A DNA stretch of 64,000 bases from Azorinus chamasolen (GCA_963576725.1 OY755237.1:62284979-62348978); one strand, 5' to 3'. Shown: positions 11,106-22,056, counted from the first letter of the stretch. The notes: generated by a model from the letters alone, not told the origin. Numbers and translations: made by a program.

Positions 11106-11337
11106 TCATTTGTTATTAACAGCTTTGCCCTTTTTTCTGAGTACCAGAGCGACATGTATACAATTAGGAATTGGTTTGAAAATGTCAAGCGTCTCACCAG
11201 CACAATGCTGAAGGTAACTTTCAGAGCACTCGATAACGACGGCAGCCTTGGGGTATAAGGGACAATTATAAAAGGCAGACAAAGAATTAATGGGTCCTGA
11301 TGTTTGCCAGCTGATAACCAGGAAATATGCAACTGTC
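11106..11337 (-). other. unidentified coding-like stretch
   Basis: The minus frame is open for about 75 codons and reads like protein (AVVIECSESYLQHCAGET, then IPNCIHVALVL) up to a stop at its left end. Its upstream side is cut by a pB-a2 element, which begins at 11338 and supplies the apparent start codon. It might be an exon remnant. No family was recognised and chance is not excluded. Confidence 0.2.
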
Positions 11338-11552
11338 TTAACCCTTTCCATGTTTGAAGATTCATGTAAGAAACACTGATACCATGAATATTAATCAGAT
11401 TAATTTTGATAAGGACAAATGAACACAAGACATTTTGGTTCAGGCAGACACCGCCGAATCAGATCTATAGAATACCATAAGCAAATCGTCTGATTTGGGT
11501 CTACTCTGTTTGAAAACGCGTGAAAATGCGTTTAATTGAACGAAAGCGTTAA
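11338..11552. repeat. pB-a2 element
   Basis: TTAACCCTTTCC on the left and CGAAAGCGTTAA on the right. The core GTCTACTCTGTTTGAAAACG and the outer arm CATGTAAGAAACACTGATAC are typical of this variant. Confidence 0.7.
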
Positions 11553-11611
11553 TTACATCGTATCGCTTATTATGTGTTATTAGGACAAACGTAATAAACT
11601 GAGGCGTCATT

Positions 11612-11689
11612 TCGAGGGCTTGGTGCAAAACTATTCTAACTCCTTCACTAAAGTGAAGGAGTTAGAATAGTTTTCCACCAAGCCCTCGA
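11612..11689. repeat. 78-bp perfect-type hairpin (ACTATTCTAACT family)
   Basis: The arms TCGAGGGCTTGGTGCAAAAC and CCACCAAGCCCTCGA pair, with CTATTCTAACTCCTTCACT and its complement at the centre. Relatives with AAACTATTCTAACTTAAGTT occur near 36975-37100 and 40415-40458. Confidence 0.85.
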
Positions 11690-11820
11690 TTTGTAATAGT
11701 GTACACAGTGTTCCTCATTCCGTGGTGTTAAAAAAACATTAACTTAAAAACGTACATTTGTAATTACTGAATGCACTTTTTGTTCTTATTGAATTGACCT
11801 AACTGCTTTTCCATTTATAG

Positions 11821-12069
11821 TTAACTCTTTACGTCATGGATATCAATATTCATTTATAGACATAATGCTTTTATTGATACCAGTGCGATTATAATTTAAA
11901 ATAGCACATGAACACAAGATGGTTTGGCAAGGATAAGGACTGTAGCATCAGATTTATATTATTTTATAACAGAGTAGGCCCTGAACAGGCGTATCCTAAA
12001 GGAGCTGTCTGATCGGGCCCTACGTTGTTTTTAGGGCGTACAAAGCGTATATGTGGAGTAAATGGTTAA
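11821..12069. repeat. pB-a2 element, diverged
   Basis: TTAACTCTTTACGTC at the left, AAATGGTTAA at the right, and the core pair ACAGAGTAGGCCC / GGAGCTGTCTGATCGGGCCC. Confidence 0.65.
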
Positions 12070-12078
12070 AATGGCATA

Positions 12079-12253
12079 TACAGTAAAACCTCTCTATAAC
12101 GGCCACTATATTACATTAAGTGTTTTGGGTTAAAGGCAGGTGGCTCCTATAGGAGCGTTCCGTTTTACTTTCACCTTGATTTAAGAAGCCACTTGCCCTA
12201 AATACCAACTAATTAACACAATTCATTGGCCGTTACAGAGAGATTTTACTGTA
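12079..12253. repeat. pg-a element
   Basis: Termini TACAGTAAAACCTCTCTATA and GAGATTTTACTGTA. The core keeps GGTGGCTCCTATAGGAGCG, with most of the left inner arm missing. Confidence 0.8.
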
Positions 12254-13454
12254 TACTAGTTTCAGCTTCAACACTATTTAAAATGTGTGGCATCGATAAG
12301 AAACAGTTTCTCCGGAATATCAGATCAGTTAAGTTCACACAAGACATGATCAAAGTCATTTTTCTTCGACATGTACCTAAGTATAAGTAATCAACAATCA
12401 TATAGATACCAGTATAACGTTATACACAATTGAAATACTTTGCAGTTCAAACGGGGGGTTCGGACAATAGTAGAACATGTGTGTTCACCTTTCAAATCTA
12501 GTCTTTAAATTAATGTACTGTGTATCAATCTATTATATGAAATACTATACTGATGTAAATTAAATTTGTTGTAGATGTTTCTGCCTCCTACTCTTAAATT
12601 TACTTTTTTTTCTCGGAAGCATGTTGTTATTCTATGATACAACATTGCAAGCGGGTCGTAAAACTGAAATAATACTGCTGTTAAGAATGTGTTTCAGACA
12701 TGCAATTTGGAGAAGATTAATCAATTATGTGCAATTTTGGTTAAAAGCTTTTCTAAATCAACACTATATACAGATTATAAGGTGCGACCACAAAACTAGC
12801 ACGAATGTACTAGACTATCGCAGTAAATATAATTGACATATATAAGAGTAATGTTATCAAATTATCCTGGTGTATACACTACATGTATTTAGAGAAAGAT
12901 GATGCTATAAAATCATAACGCAACATTCGAGATCTAAGTCAAGAAAGTACTGATTCAATAATTCATCAAATGTGATAAATTTGAACAGAGGTCCGGAAAA
13001 GATGCGTAAGTTAAACATTTTCAAGAATAACTCCTTTATATCTTCACCAACCCGATTTTTTACCACTCGTTAGAATCGTCTCTACGAGACAATTTTAGCA
13101 CTTGAGTACGAACGTGTATCTGTTGTTCTATTTAAACATTGAATTTGGACACATTCGAGCATGGTATTTAGACATAATGGTGTTCATGAAAATTACTTAT
13201 GATATTCACACGTGAGTCAACATGTATTTCATAATGGGAAGCAAATATTTTGAAAAAAGGAAATAATGCTTAGAGCTTAGACAACGATGAACATAATTGA
13301 TTATTGTTTTGAATTTACAAGCAGCAGCTGTCTTAAACACTTTCTGCAAAATGGATAATCTACAGTCAAATCAAATTGGTCGTTCCATTAAAATTACTTA
13401 AATTGGTGATTGACAGACGGGGTGAATGGTTAGGTGAATGTGCGTCGACGTTTA
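12254..13454. other. no gene or clear repeat seen
   Basis: AT-rich DNA. The ORF at 12621-12836 has no recognisable features. A weak ACCACTCGTTAGAATCGTC piece near 13060 resembles the palindrome at 2719-2819. Confidence 0.4.
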
Positions 13455-13540
13455 GTGGATGGGTCGATGGATGGATGGATGGATGGAGGATGGATGGATG
13501 GAGGATATATGGATTGAGGATGGATGGAGGATGAGTGGGA
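13455..13540. repeat. (GGAT)n microsatellite
   Basis: Repeated GGATGGAT with interspersed GGAGGAT. Confidence 0.9.
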
Positions 13541-13858
13541 TTTATCGTTGATTAATCCTTTGAATTCGAGAAACGGATGCATTGCCATTTGCAAATATTG
13601 TAGATCCAGATAAGTTGAATGCTATATAAGCCTTATGACCAGGGTCTGCACTGTTTGCCATACAAAATAATCTCTCAAAATTTATCTTTATAGTGTATGG
13701 ATATTAAACAACGGTGGACTATTCTACTCTGACAATTTAGCGTAGAAAAAGTAAAGAGTACAAGGATCGTAGAATACAGAAACAATGAAGAAGTAATGAT
13801 CTTTCGAAAAAAACAACATGTTTCATAACATTTAGTGTGGAGCAACTGGCGTCTTATA

Positions 13859-14440
13859 GGTCAGCACCGCGTAGGTATATGTACCCACTGTGTCCAAACT
13901 ATAGGTCCACTGGAGAAACTGACTTCTTAGTGGTCAGAATCACGGTGGTAAGTGTAACCACTGTTTACAAACTATAAGTCCAATGGACTAAATGGCTTCT
14001 TAGTGGTCAGCTGATTTGTCCACACCGTACAGGTAAGTGTACTCATTGTGAACAACACACATGCATATTGGAGAAATTGATGTTGTAGTGGTCAGCTCCA
14101 TGTGGGTATGATCACCCTTTGTGTCCAAACTATGTGTCTACTAGACCAAATGGCGTCTGATTTGTCCGCACCGTACATGTAAGTGTACTCATTGTGAACA
14201 ACGCACATGCATATTGGAGAAAATAATGTGGTAGTGGTCAGCACCACGTAGGTTTATGTACTCATTGTCTCCAAACCAAAGGTCTACTGATCCAACTGGC
14301 ATCTTACTGGTCAGCACCACGTAGGTATGTGTACCCAATGTTTCTAAACCACAGGTCTGTTGGACTGGACAAAATGACGTTTTAGTGGTCAGCACTTTGA
14401 GAGTATATGTGTCCACTATATCAAAACCATATGTCTATTG
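13859..14440. repeat. minisatellite with ~73-bp unit
   Basis: The anchor GTGGTCAGCACCRCGTAGG recurs with 73-base spacing in several cases and 78-85 in others, where a block with ACCGTACAGGTAAGTGTACTC is inserted. About eight diverged units, each with a TGTCCAAACTATAGGTC stretch. Confidence 0.8.
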
Positions 14441-14445
14441 TAAAG

Positions 14446-14641
14446 TACATTAGACCATATCTTAAGCGACCTTATACTAATTGGACACATGCGACTTCAA
14501 AAGCATGTGGTTGCTTAATACCGGACAAACGTAATGCAGTTTCTCCTATGGGAGCTTTCTTCATTACTTTTGACCTGTATTAATCTGCCTTACAGTCAAT
14601 TATTAGATCTCCTTGTGATGGCCGCTTAAGGCAGGTTCTGC
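14446..14641. repeat. pg-b element, diverged
   Basis: ATCTTAAGCGACC and GGCCGCTTAAGGCAGGTTCT mark the ends; the core is TCTCCTATGGGAGCTTTC. Confidence 0.7.
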
Positions 14642-14698
14642 CGCACTTAATGAGACGCTTCTTGTAAATTTTATTCTGTTATCCGCGACTTAAGTCGT

Positions 14699-14766
14699 AT
14701 TTGCAAACCATTTGGACATGGATGAGTCGCCGATTAACCCGTCTCATCAGGTTCCAAGTTATTTGA
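14699..14766. repeat. pB-b core hairpin, decayed
   Basis: TTGCAAACCATTTGGACATG, then GATGAGTCGCCGATTAACCC and CTCATCAGGTTCCAAG. Confidence 0.6.
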
Positions 14767-14906
14767 CATTTTGTCAATAGTTTCTCTAAAACCTGTGTCG
14801 CAGCACTTGATCAATATTGTCTCAAAAGATTGATCAAATCGAAAGTAGTCAAAACGTAACTGATCCACATTTGAGCAAATATTATTTTTTCACAGCTTGT
14901 TATGGG

Positions 14907-15181
14907 TTAACCCTTTCCTTCATATGGACGCATTTTCTCGCCTTTGTAAACAGAGTAGAACCAAATCAGATTATCTTATAGAAGCCGTCTGATCCGGCTC
15001 GGCCCTTTATTGCTTTCGGAATAACAATAGATCTGACTTTACAGTGTCAGCCAAAACAAAACCAGCTGTTTACATATGCCATTATAAAAATACTGCTAAT
15101 AAATATTCAATGGCGTCATTTTTTCTTCAGTGATGTCATGGTGTTTTTAAATGAATAATTAGCTGCCAGGTAACGGATTAA
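14907..15181. repeat. pB-a2 element
   Basis: TTAACCCTTTCCTTCATATG to GTAACGGATTAA, core AAACAGAGTAGAACC and GAAGCCGTCTGATCCGG. Its right TTAA is also the left TTAA of the next element. Confidence 0.75.
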
Positions 15182-15391
15182 TCCGTTCACTGCCAATGTC
15201 GCATCTGTGATTTCCTATGCAATCAGTTTGGACCCAGATCCGACGCCGAGTAACTCGGCGTCTCATCAGGGATCCAAACTGTTTGTTACTGCTACTATTT
15301 TATGAACCAAATATAAAGAAAAAATTAAAGCTGAAAATTGTAGCAGACAACTAGGTTTGCAGACGACAAAAGTTGGCCGCAAACGATTTAA
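15178..15391. repeat. pB-b hairpin element
   Basis: TTAATCCGTTCACTGCC to GCAAACGATTTAA. The core GACGCCGAGTAACTCGGCGTC is intact. It abuts the preceding pB-a2 copy and shares one TTAA with it. Confidence 0.8.
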
Positions 15392-15454
15392 TCCTTCTCC
15401 GGCTCTCCGCGGCCTGTGGATTCAGATGAAACGACGTCATATCAAGATTTCAAA

Positions 15455-15662
15455 TACAGTAGAACCTGTCTTAAGCGACCGTCAAAGAGAAGTCTAATTA
15501 TGGATCTGTGAAGCAGGTGTCCGCTAAATGCAGGTGAAAAACAATGTAGGACCTTCTTATAAGGGCTCTCTCTATTACTTCTCCTGTATCAAGCAACCAC
15601 TTGTTGATTTGAAAATCCTTTGTTCAATGAATGTGTGACCGCTTAAGACAGGTTCTATTGTA
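15455..15662. repeat. pg-b element, complete
   Basis: TACAGTAGAACCTGTCTTAA and TTAAGACAGGTTCTATTGTA bound it. The core is diverged (ACCTTCTTATAAGGGCTC). Confidence 0.8.
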
Positions 15663-15709
15663 CTACCGATTCGATTAAGCATTTGAAAATCTATTAATCG
15701 AGTGGCAAA

Positions 15710-16000
15710 AAGATTTGTTCTAATGAGATGCATAGTTATTCGGCGTCTAAACCCTTTCCCTGTTCTGTGTTTATTCCAAATTTCAATACCTACTGAATAA
15801 TCATGGACAAAATAGTTCTAATACAATAGGGAAGGTGGGGCAGTGTAGCCGTTTTAGAAAGTAAAGAAATATATATTTCAAGTTCCACTAGCAAACACAT
15901 CAGACCCTAATCAGACGGATCCTATAGGTGCCGTCTGATCAGGATCTACTCTGTTTGCAAAGGCGTGAAAACATGTTTATACGAGAAAAGCATTGATGTA
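15710..16000. repeat. pB-a element joined to a pB-b half
   Basis: 15710-15746 carries GTTCTAATGAGATGC and TTATTCGGCGTCT of pB-b. From 15747 the pB-a arm starts (CTAAACCCTTTCCCTGTTC) and runs through AACACATCAGACC and GTCTACTCTG-type core sequence. The TTAA at the join has become CTAA. Confidence 0.65.
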
Positions 16001-16384
16001 AACATCAAAGGGTGCCATTATAAAGAGCAGCCATGCTGGCTTTGTTTAAATCTATTGTGAAACAAAAATGCTCAGAATATGAGTGATCATGATACTTATA
16101 TTCTGCACTAACCCTTTCAATGAAGATATAACTTGTCTGCTATTGAAATAGTGTTAACATAAATGAAGACAAATGAAAGATTTTTACATGAAAATATACA
16201 CTGATTGACATTATTTTGATATTATCATGCAATCATTCAAAGACTTAGTTCAGCATATTGCTGTTAGAATTACTACAGACAGAAGTATGATTTCAGACAC
16301 CCTTTCAAACAATTAAATAATTATACTTAAAACAACTAAATAATGAGTTTGTCCAAAGCTTTTCAATACTGTGAATTTAATATA
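16001..16384. other. no gene or clear repeat seen
   Basis: Nothing recognised. Confidence 0.4.
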
Positions 16385-16605
16385 TATGGAAAAATAGTCA
16401 AACAGGGAGAGCCACACACGGAATGACACCGCATCAAACACCATCTAACGAGAAACGATAAAGCCACAAGACAAAACATAACAGGACGCATATCAAGACG
16501 AAACACATTAAACATTAAGCATATTAAAAAACAAAATTGACCGTAGGGTTAAAGCAGGAGTGCCGCCTTGGAACGGTCAGCAGCCAAAAGCAATAAAAAA
16601 AATTA
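16385..16605 (-). mobile_element. 3'-end fragment of the 22-kb retroelement family
   Basis: GGAAAAATAGTCAAACAGGG and GCCGCCTTGGAACGGTCAGCAG match the left end (the element's 3' side) of the retroelement at 22173-24086. The remainder is missing, as in 5'-truncated retrocopies. Confidence 0.6.
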
Positions 16606-16780
16606 AGAAATGAATCAAATACCGAAATAGTTTAAATTGTAGTTTGATAGATAATTAGCGGATCAGTCATTATAAAAGAATAGTATCATTTTCATTGAAA
16701 AATCTCATTCATATATTAATAAACTCTGATAAGATAAGCTTAATATAACACACCTATTTGCAACACATCTGGAGTGGAAA

Positions 16781-17118
16781 AAAATGGTTTAAAATGCCAT
16801 ACGTGGCACTAAGCATGGTCGAATTCTCATTACGCGACATTAAGATATCTCCAATTATGGTCCCAATGTGCTCTATTTTTCACATTTTATACAATAACAT
16901 ACTTAAATTTAATTAATCAATACTTAAAAACTAAAAGGAAGTCTTAAATAAAATGGTTTAAAATGCCATACGTGGAACTAAGCAAGGTCGAATGCTAATT
17001 ACACGACATTAAGATATATCCAATTCAGGTCTGAATGTATTCCATTTTTCACATTTTATACAATAACGTACACAAATGTAATTAATCACTACATCAAAAC
17101 TAAAAGAATGTCGTAACA
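16781..17118. repeat. 169-bp tandem duplication, two units
   Basis: AAAATGGTTTAAAATGCCAT begins both units (16781 and 16950). The units align end to end with moderate divergence, including TTTTTCACATTTTATACAAT in both. Confidence 0.85.
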
Positions 17119-17904
17119 TATAGCTGAGTTTCTTTAAATTTTGATAAATAGACATTCTGTAAATATTGGGCGGAAAATTTATTGAAGTGCGTGTGATTTT
17201 CATGAAATGTGATTATTATGTGCATACGTTCCAATAGACGAATTTCAGCGTCACCGTATTACGGTGCAATAGACTCAGCCTTTCTGACTAGTGACTGGTA
17301 ATCAACTAAAACATTCATTTATACACCGTAATGTATAGATTTTTTACTCTTAATTGGGCCAAACTTTACAAAGCAAATATACGTTATACCTAAACTGTCA
17401 ATTAATCCGCATTCAACCAAAAACTGCACACTGGACTGTGCATTTACTGAAAAAATGTAATACTTTCCAAGACCTTGAGGCAAGCCTATTGCACCGGAAA
17501 TTCGAAAGGATCGGCTTTTTAGTATCAATAATGCATTCATTTCTTTTAATGCAATAATAACAAACACATGCTGAATTTTATTTCATTACTTCTGATGTTA
17601 TTTACATTCTTAATCGACCAGTACATACAATTTACATTGCTCAAACAAATAACTTTCATTTTTTCAACGGTACAGAAATGACTGCTCCTCCCATTAGCTG
17701 AACATTTCGTAAGCCCATAGAGGCGCCGCGCTAAATGAGCGGGTGCCGATGAAGGGAAGTGTTAACTGGATCTAGGCTGTCTACAAATGCGAGTCATGTC
17801 GACAATAGTGGAAAGAGGGTTTCTCAGTAAAGCGATATAAAATAATATAATTAAATTGTGCAGATAACACGTATGGTGGACTACATTATGGGATTCTTTC
17901 AACC
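17119..17904. other. no gene; unexplained overlapping ORFs
   Basis: Opposite-strand frames at 17319-17567 (-) and 17354-17557 (+) are open, but neither shows a known motif. Nothing else recognised. Confidence 0.35.
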
Positions 17905-18106
17905 TTTAGCCTGCTGAGCAAATTATTTTTAATGAATTTTTCACCACCTACATTTTCAAAATGCAAGCTATAACCAATTTGTCTACCAAAATGTAATCAG
18001 TGTGTCAAACAGTTTGGATCCTGATGAAACACCGAGTTATTCGGCATCTCATCTGGATCCAAACGGTCTGCATAGGTATTCACTCCTCCGCCTATAGCAG
18101 GCTAAA
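17905..18106. repeat. pB-b2 hairpin element
   Basis: The inverted ends TTTAGCCTGCTGAGCAAA and TATAGCAGGCTAAA replace the usual TTAACCC ends around a standard pB-b core (AAACAGTTTGGATCCTGATG). The right half recurs at 54306-54453. Confidence 0.75.
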
Positions 18107-18286
18107 TGTTAAAAGGTTGATATTTGGAAAATGGTTCGTCTTTAAAACTTACGAGAGCATGTGTTTTGCAAGGTGATACATGTACCTACCCTAATAATTC
18201 AGCTGCACGATTTAGGTTCCCTATCCCCCTCCAATACCGTATAAAGATATGCCTGATCAAATTTCGATGTGGTGCAAATTTGATAA

Positions 18287-18463
18287 TAGTAAAACCCTCT
18301 AAACCGGAATTCTAGTAGAAAGGAATTTAGGATACTTTTAGACAGGTTGCTTCTTAATAAAGGAGCTTTCTGCACGACTTTCACCCGGATTTAAGCAGAC
18401 ACCTGTCTCCAATACGGATATGTATACTACACTTAACGCCAGGTTTAGAGAAGGTTTACTGTA
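18287..18463. repeat. pg-c hairpin element
   Basis: TAGTAAAACCCTCTAAACCGG to GAGAAGGTTTACTGTA. Inner core AGACAGGTTGCTTCTTAATA / AAGCAGACACCTGTCT. Present in block B, so it predates the duplication. Confidence 0.75.
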
Positions 18464-18539
18464 CCTTCAAATCGATGGATATTTTGAGAAGCTATGGGCC
18501 AAGGTTTGTGATACACACATTTGACAAACTTGACATAGC

Positions 18540-18612
18540 GTAAAATAGCTTGGATTCTGATGAGACGCCGAGTTACATGTTATGACGTCTCATCTGTATT
18601 AAATGTATTTAC
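18540..18612. repeat. pB-b core, decayed
   Basis: AGCTTGGATTCTGATGAGAC, then GACGTCTCATCTG. The same decayed copy exists in block B at about 41290-41345. Confidence 0.55.
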
Positions 18613-19056
18613 AAATACGATTCGTGACGGAATAAGTAATGGTATGTATTTTCTTAGGTCCAAAACATAGTGCACCAGAGTTATCTGTAACATTTGATAC
18701 ATTATCTGTTCTGTATCTAAAATGCATCAGTTCAACAGTTGGAACAGAATGGAACTAAATACTTAACTTGCGGCTTCCGTAGTACTCAAATTGCCATGTG
18801 CAGCTGTGCTAGGAAAATTTCAATATTGTTCTTATTTGATTTCCAGAAAAAGGTCAATTTCGAATATTATCAAACAATTAAAGATGGTTTGTAATGATAT
18901 TATAACATATTGTAATGGTATTAAAAAGCCTTCGTTTTCTCATTGTATGAGATTAATTTGTATGCAATTTAATGAATTATGAAGCATCTGATGCCTAGTT
19001 TGTATATATGGAATATGTTTGTCTTTAGATAATTAAAACATAAAATTCTGCCATGA
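18613..19056. other. non-coding part of block A
   Basis: Matches about 42236-42902 in block B apart from the pB-a insertion there. No gene seen. Confidence 0.5.
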
Positions 19057-19259
19057 ATTCGATACTTCGAAGTTTAAGTAATGGGGAATTATTGAGAACG
19101 TTTAAAGCAGGTGGCTGCTTAATTCAGGGTTAAAGGCGTGCATAAAGCCCCTTGCTGAACTTTCTCTGTGACTTTCACCCTGCATTTAAGCAGCAATCTC
19201 TCTAAAGGATCGATAATGATACGTATTTTAGTGCTCGTACAATCGAGATTTTACTGTGC
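19057..19259. repeat. pg-e hairpin element upstream of the gene
   Basis: GATACTTCGAAGTTTAAG at the left and AATCGAGATTTTACTG at the right. Inner core AAGCAGGTGGCTGCTTAATT. The left CAGT end is lost here but kept in block B (42903-43096). It ends about 110 bases before the start codon. Confidence 0.7.
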
Positions 19260-19311
19260 AAACAATTAATTGTCTTGATAAGTCGTGGTTGATGACGTAC
19301 GAATATGTACA

Positions 19312-19325
19312 TATACATAAATATA
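19312..19325 (+). promoter_or_regulatory. possible TATA-like element
   Basis: TATACATAAATATA lies about 45 bases before the chosen ATG. The second copy has TATATAAATATA at the same place, closer to consensus. A TGACGTAC half-CRE lies just upstream in both. Position and conservation are the only evidence. Confidence 0.3.
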
Positions 19326-19367
19326 GAACGAACGGTTCTGTACAGATGTAGTCACACCAATAAGAGA

Positions 19368-21665
19368 ATGGCTAGTGCAATCTTACGGGCTATTTTAATT
19401 TGGGCATTTATTATTTGTACCCACGAAATGCCATCTGACGTCTTTAGTCAATATGGTTTCGAAGTGTTTGATAGGTCTTCTCGTAAAGACATGCTCTACG
19501 AGTTCTTAGCTAATGTGAATCTATCTTCTCAGAGTCAACTGATACATGAGCAAATTCGGCATTGCCCGTACATTAATATGTGCACGTTTGAACTTGGGTT
19601 ACCAGAGCCCATGCAGTTACATGGGTTACCATCTGTAAACTACTGTTGCTGGGAGTGCAAATGTAAGGCCGAGTGCGGCCAGTTTGCAGACTGTTGTCCG
19701 GACATAATTCCTCACAACTATTTCGTTAGTAAAGCAAGCAATTCGGGGACGTTGACATGTATACAAACTAGTCTAAAATTAGACGTACACGAGGGAGTGT
19801 ATGGTGTCAATACGTGTCCTGACGACAGCCTAAATTCTGGTTGCATCCAATCTAATGAACAGTATAATGAGGCAAACGTTTCTGACGACTTTCCTGTGAC
19901 TGATACAGAAACTAATTTGACATACAGGAACGAAAAATGTGCTCTTTGCAATAATGTTTTGGAGGAAAACATGTCTAAGTGGTTACCAAACATCTGGTGT
20001 GAATCACTGGAACTTTACCGGGACCTTTCACGCGAACCTTCACTCGTGTCTGGCGTGTATAAAATGCACACTTGCAACGTCTATTACAAACCAAGTTTAC
20101 CGAATCCAAAACGGTGCTTGGTATTGCAGTCAAAGTGTAATGCTACTGGTCGATGGTACGCTAGTGATGCCTTTGTAGAATGGGCTTGTTCTACATATAT
20201 TTCCCCGGTAATGGCAAATAACACACTTTACAGAAATGTATTTTGTGCGTTATGTAATGGTATCATTGGCATTCAATATGTTTGTTCAAAGCACGGTTTC
20301 AACGACAAAGGTGTGGTTAATCCAGAATCGTTCTCGGCCTTGCTATCCATTAGAAATTCACCCCCTGAAGTAAATTTCTGTCCATACGGATTCATTGTCA
20401 ACCCTAAAACGGTAAGAGATAACGCTTACATTAAATATACCGTAGACGTGATTACGTACGTGAAATGCTGCTAAATTAAACGTTAAGTACCTGAACATAC
20501 CATGAAAAATATGTAACTTTAATATTTCAGAAAAGGACATCATTGCAGTAGAATAACAATATGAAGACTGGTAAGGGTCTACACTGTTAACAGCGATTAA
20601 ACCCAACATAAACTCTGATGGTCTCAGTTTAGACCATACCTCAGTCGTCGTCTCTTACCCACGATCATTTTTTGTCAACATTTATCACATAGCCATGTAC
20701 ACGTATTTTTGTAACTTTGTTTATTTACGTGAATATGTTTATTTCAGCGTTCCTGTCACAGGGCATATTGCTCGCTGTTAAGAAAACTGGTAAACAACGT
20801 ATGTGAAGTAGTTGTAACACTCACTGACCTATTCAAATACAAGTTCAGTCTGAGGGTACTTCCAAAATCAAATTTATCACTTGCAAAAGCCTTCGAAATA
20901 TACATGTTAATTATTCAACGGTTCACAAGCACTTTCTATGAGTTCAACACATCTTATGATGACTGGCATTTCCTATATTACCAAATATACACAGTAAGTG
21001 ATTCTCAGCAGTCTTATGAACAACTCACTGACAATACAACTGTGAATTTCTTCGACATATCGATGATATTTCGGTACCTAGGACAACAAAATCCTGAAGA
21101 AATCCGACAATTGTTCATTGAAACAATGAATAACAAAACATTTTGGATCGAAATTTCTGAAAATGAAACTCTTTATTTTGAATCGTTTGTTCGTGACGAA
21201 TCTGAAAATGCGACTGCAAAACTTCGACTTGATGAATACACCAACGAAACCCCTTGTGAAAAACTTTACCCGTTTTCTTCAATCAGATTATGGAAATCGA
21301 AAGCCTGGTTTAATAACTTAACTCGTTCTTTTACGGTTCCTATGTTTTCAGGTACCAAGTGTGATACTCAAAATACGTTATCCATTCTTCATCATAATGA
21401 CTGTCCATTCGTTTCAATCGCGTTGGATGACATGCCCTGGACGGACACAATCGTTGGTATCACATTTGTAAACACTAGTGTTTCGCTGAGCCTGTATGAG
21501 TTCATCTATCCAAACACTGTCCTGGATACTATAAGTGTTTGTGCAGATATCTATTTTCAACTGCAGTCAACGTCAGAAGCTAATGTAATTTCCGACCACG
21601 GATACTGCATTATTTCCTATGTAGCTTGGTACGCTTTCCTTGCAATCTTTGCCTTGGCCATGTGA
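19368..21665 (+). CDS. secreted or single-pass cysteine-rich receptor-ectodomain-like protein (two exons)
   Basis: Exons are 19368-20411 and 20748-21665, joined in phase 0 across a 336-bp GT-AG intron, giving 653 residues. I chose the ATG of MASAILRAIL over the upstream one at 19305 because it begins a hydrophobic signal peptide (about residues 1-27). Residues 94-112 fit the somatomedin-B pattern CxCxxxCxxxxxCCxD (CKCKAECGQFADCCPD). YRNEKCALCN (186-195) and YRNVFCALCN (289-297) are repeated motifs. About 20 cysteines and many NxT/NxS sites suit an extracellular protein. The last ~20 residues (CIISYVAWYAFLAIFALAM) are hydrophobic and followed at once by TGA, so it ends at or before one membrane helix. 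The layout resembles the ectodomain of molluscan adhesion-type GPCRs without the seven-helix domain. The ligand is unknown. A truncated receptor, decoy or membrane-anchored protein are all possible. Confidence 0.75.
20412..20747 (+). other. intron of the receptor-like gene
   Basis: Donor ACG|GTAAGA and acceptor TTATTTCAG|CGT. Reading continues as NPKT then RSCHRAYCSLLRKL without a break. Exon 1 alone would stop at 20474. The same sites are kept in the pseudogene (44224/44225 and 45024/45025). Confidence 0.8.
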
Positions 21666-21690
21666 AGTCTTCTGTCATTCCTATAGTGGT

Positions 21691-21817
21691 ACTGGTTGCA
21701 CAATCAACTTGTAAATAGTGCAGACCCTGATGAGACAGCTCCTGCAGGAGCTGTCTTATCTGGGTCTTCACTATTTACAGGTAGGTGTATTGACGCGAAT
21801 AGCAAGCGAAGGGTTAA
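21691..21817. repeat. pB-c element, left part missing
   Basis: GGTTGCACAATCAACTTG, a core with CAGCTCCTGCAGGAGCTG, and the right end AGCAAGCGAAGGGTTAA. Block B has no element at this point. Its TTAA coincides with the left TTAA of the following pB-a2. Confidence 0.8.
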
Positions 21818-22056
21818 CTCTTTACCTCATAGAAACGAAGCCTTCCCACGCCTTTACACACAGAGTATACTAAGATGAAACGACTGATATAGGAACCGTC
21901 TGATCCAGGTCTGCTATGTTTGGTTATGATATACTATAGCTATGGTGATACAGTTTCTGTCAAGATAACTGTTTTCTTGTTTATAATGCAGTTATAGCTA
22001 ATTAATACACATACAGTCATTATGTCTTAATAAATATTCTGGAAATGAAGGGTTAA
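21814..22056. repeat. pB-a2 element just after the gene
   Basis: TTAACTCTTTACCTCATAG to GAAATGAAGGGTTAA. Also in block B (45972-46213). It contains TTAATAAATATTC, which could supply a poly(A) signal for the gene above. Confidence 0.7.

Noticed and set aside
11072..11428. 118-codon minus ORF as a gene
   Set aside because: Its N-terminal part is translated from a pB-a2 element. Only the shorter inner stretch is kept as a low-confidence note.
19305..19367. Upstream in-frame ATG extending the receptor-like protein by 21 residues
   Set aside because: The downstream ATG starts a normal signal peptide. The extension would bury it and overlaps the TATA-like site.
20412..20474. Exon 1 read through to the stop at 20474 as a 389-residue protein
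   Set aside because: A strong GTAAGA donor, a matching acceptor and exact frame continuation into 20748 argue for splicing.
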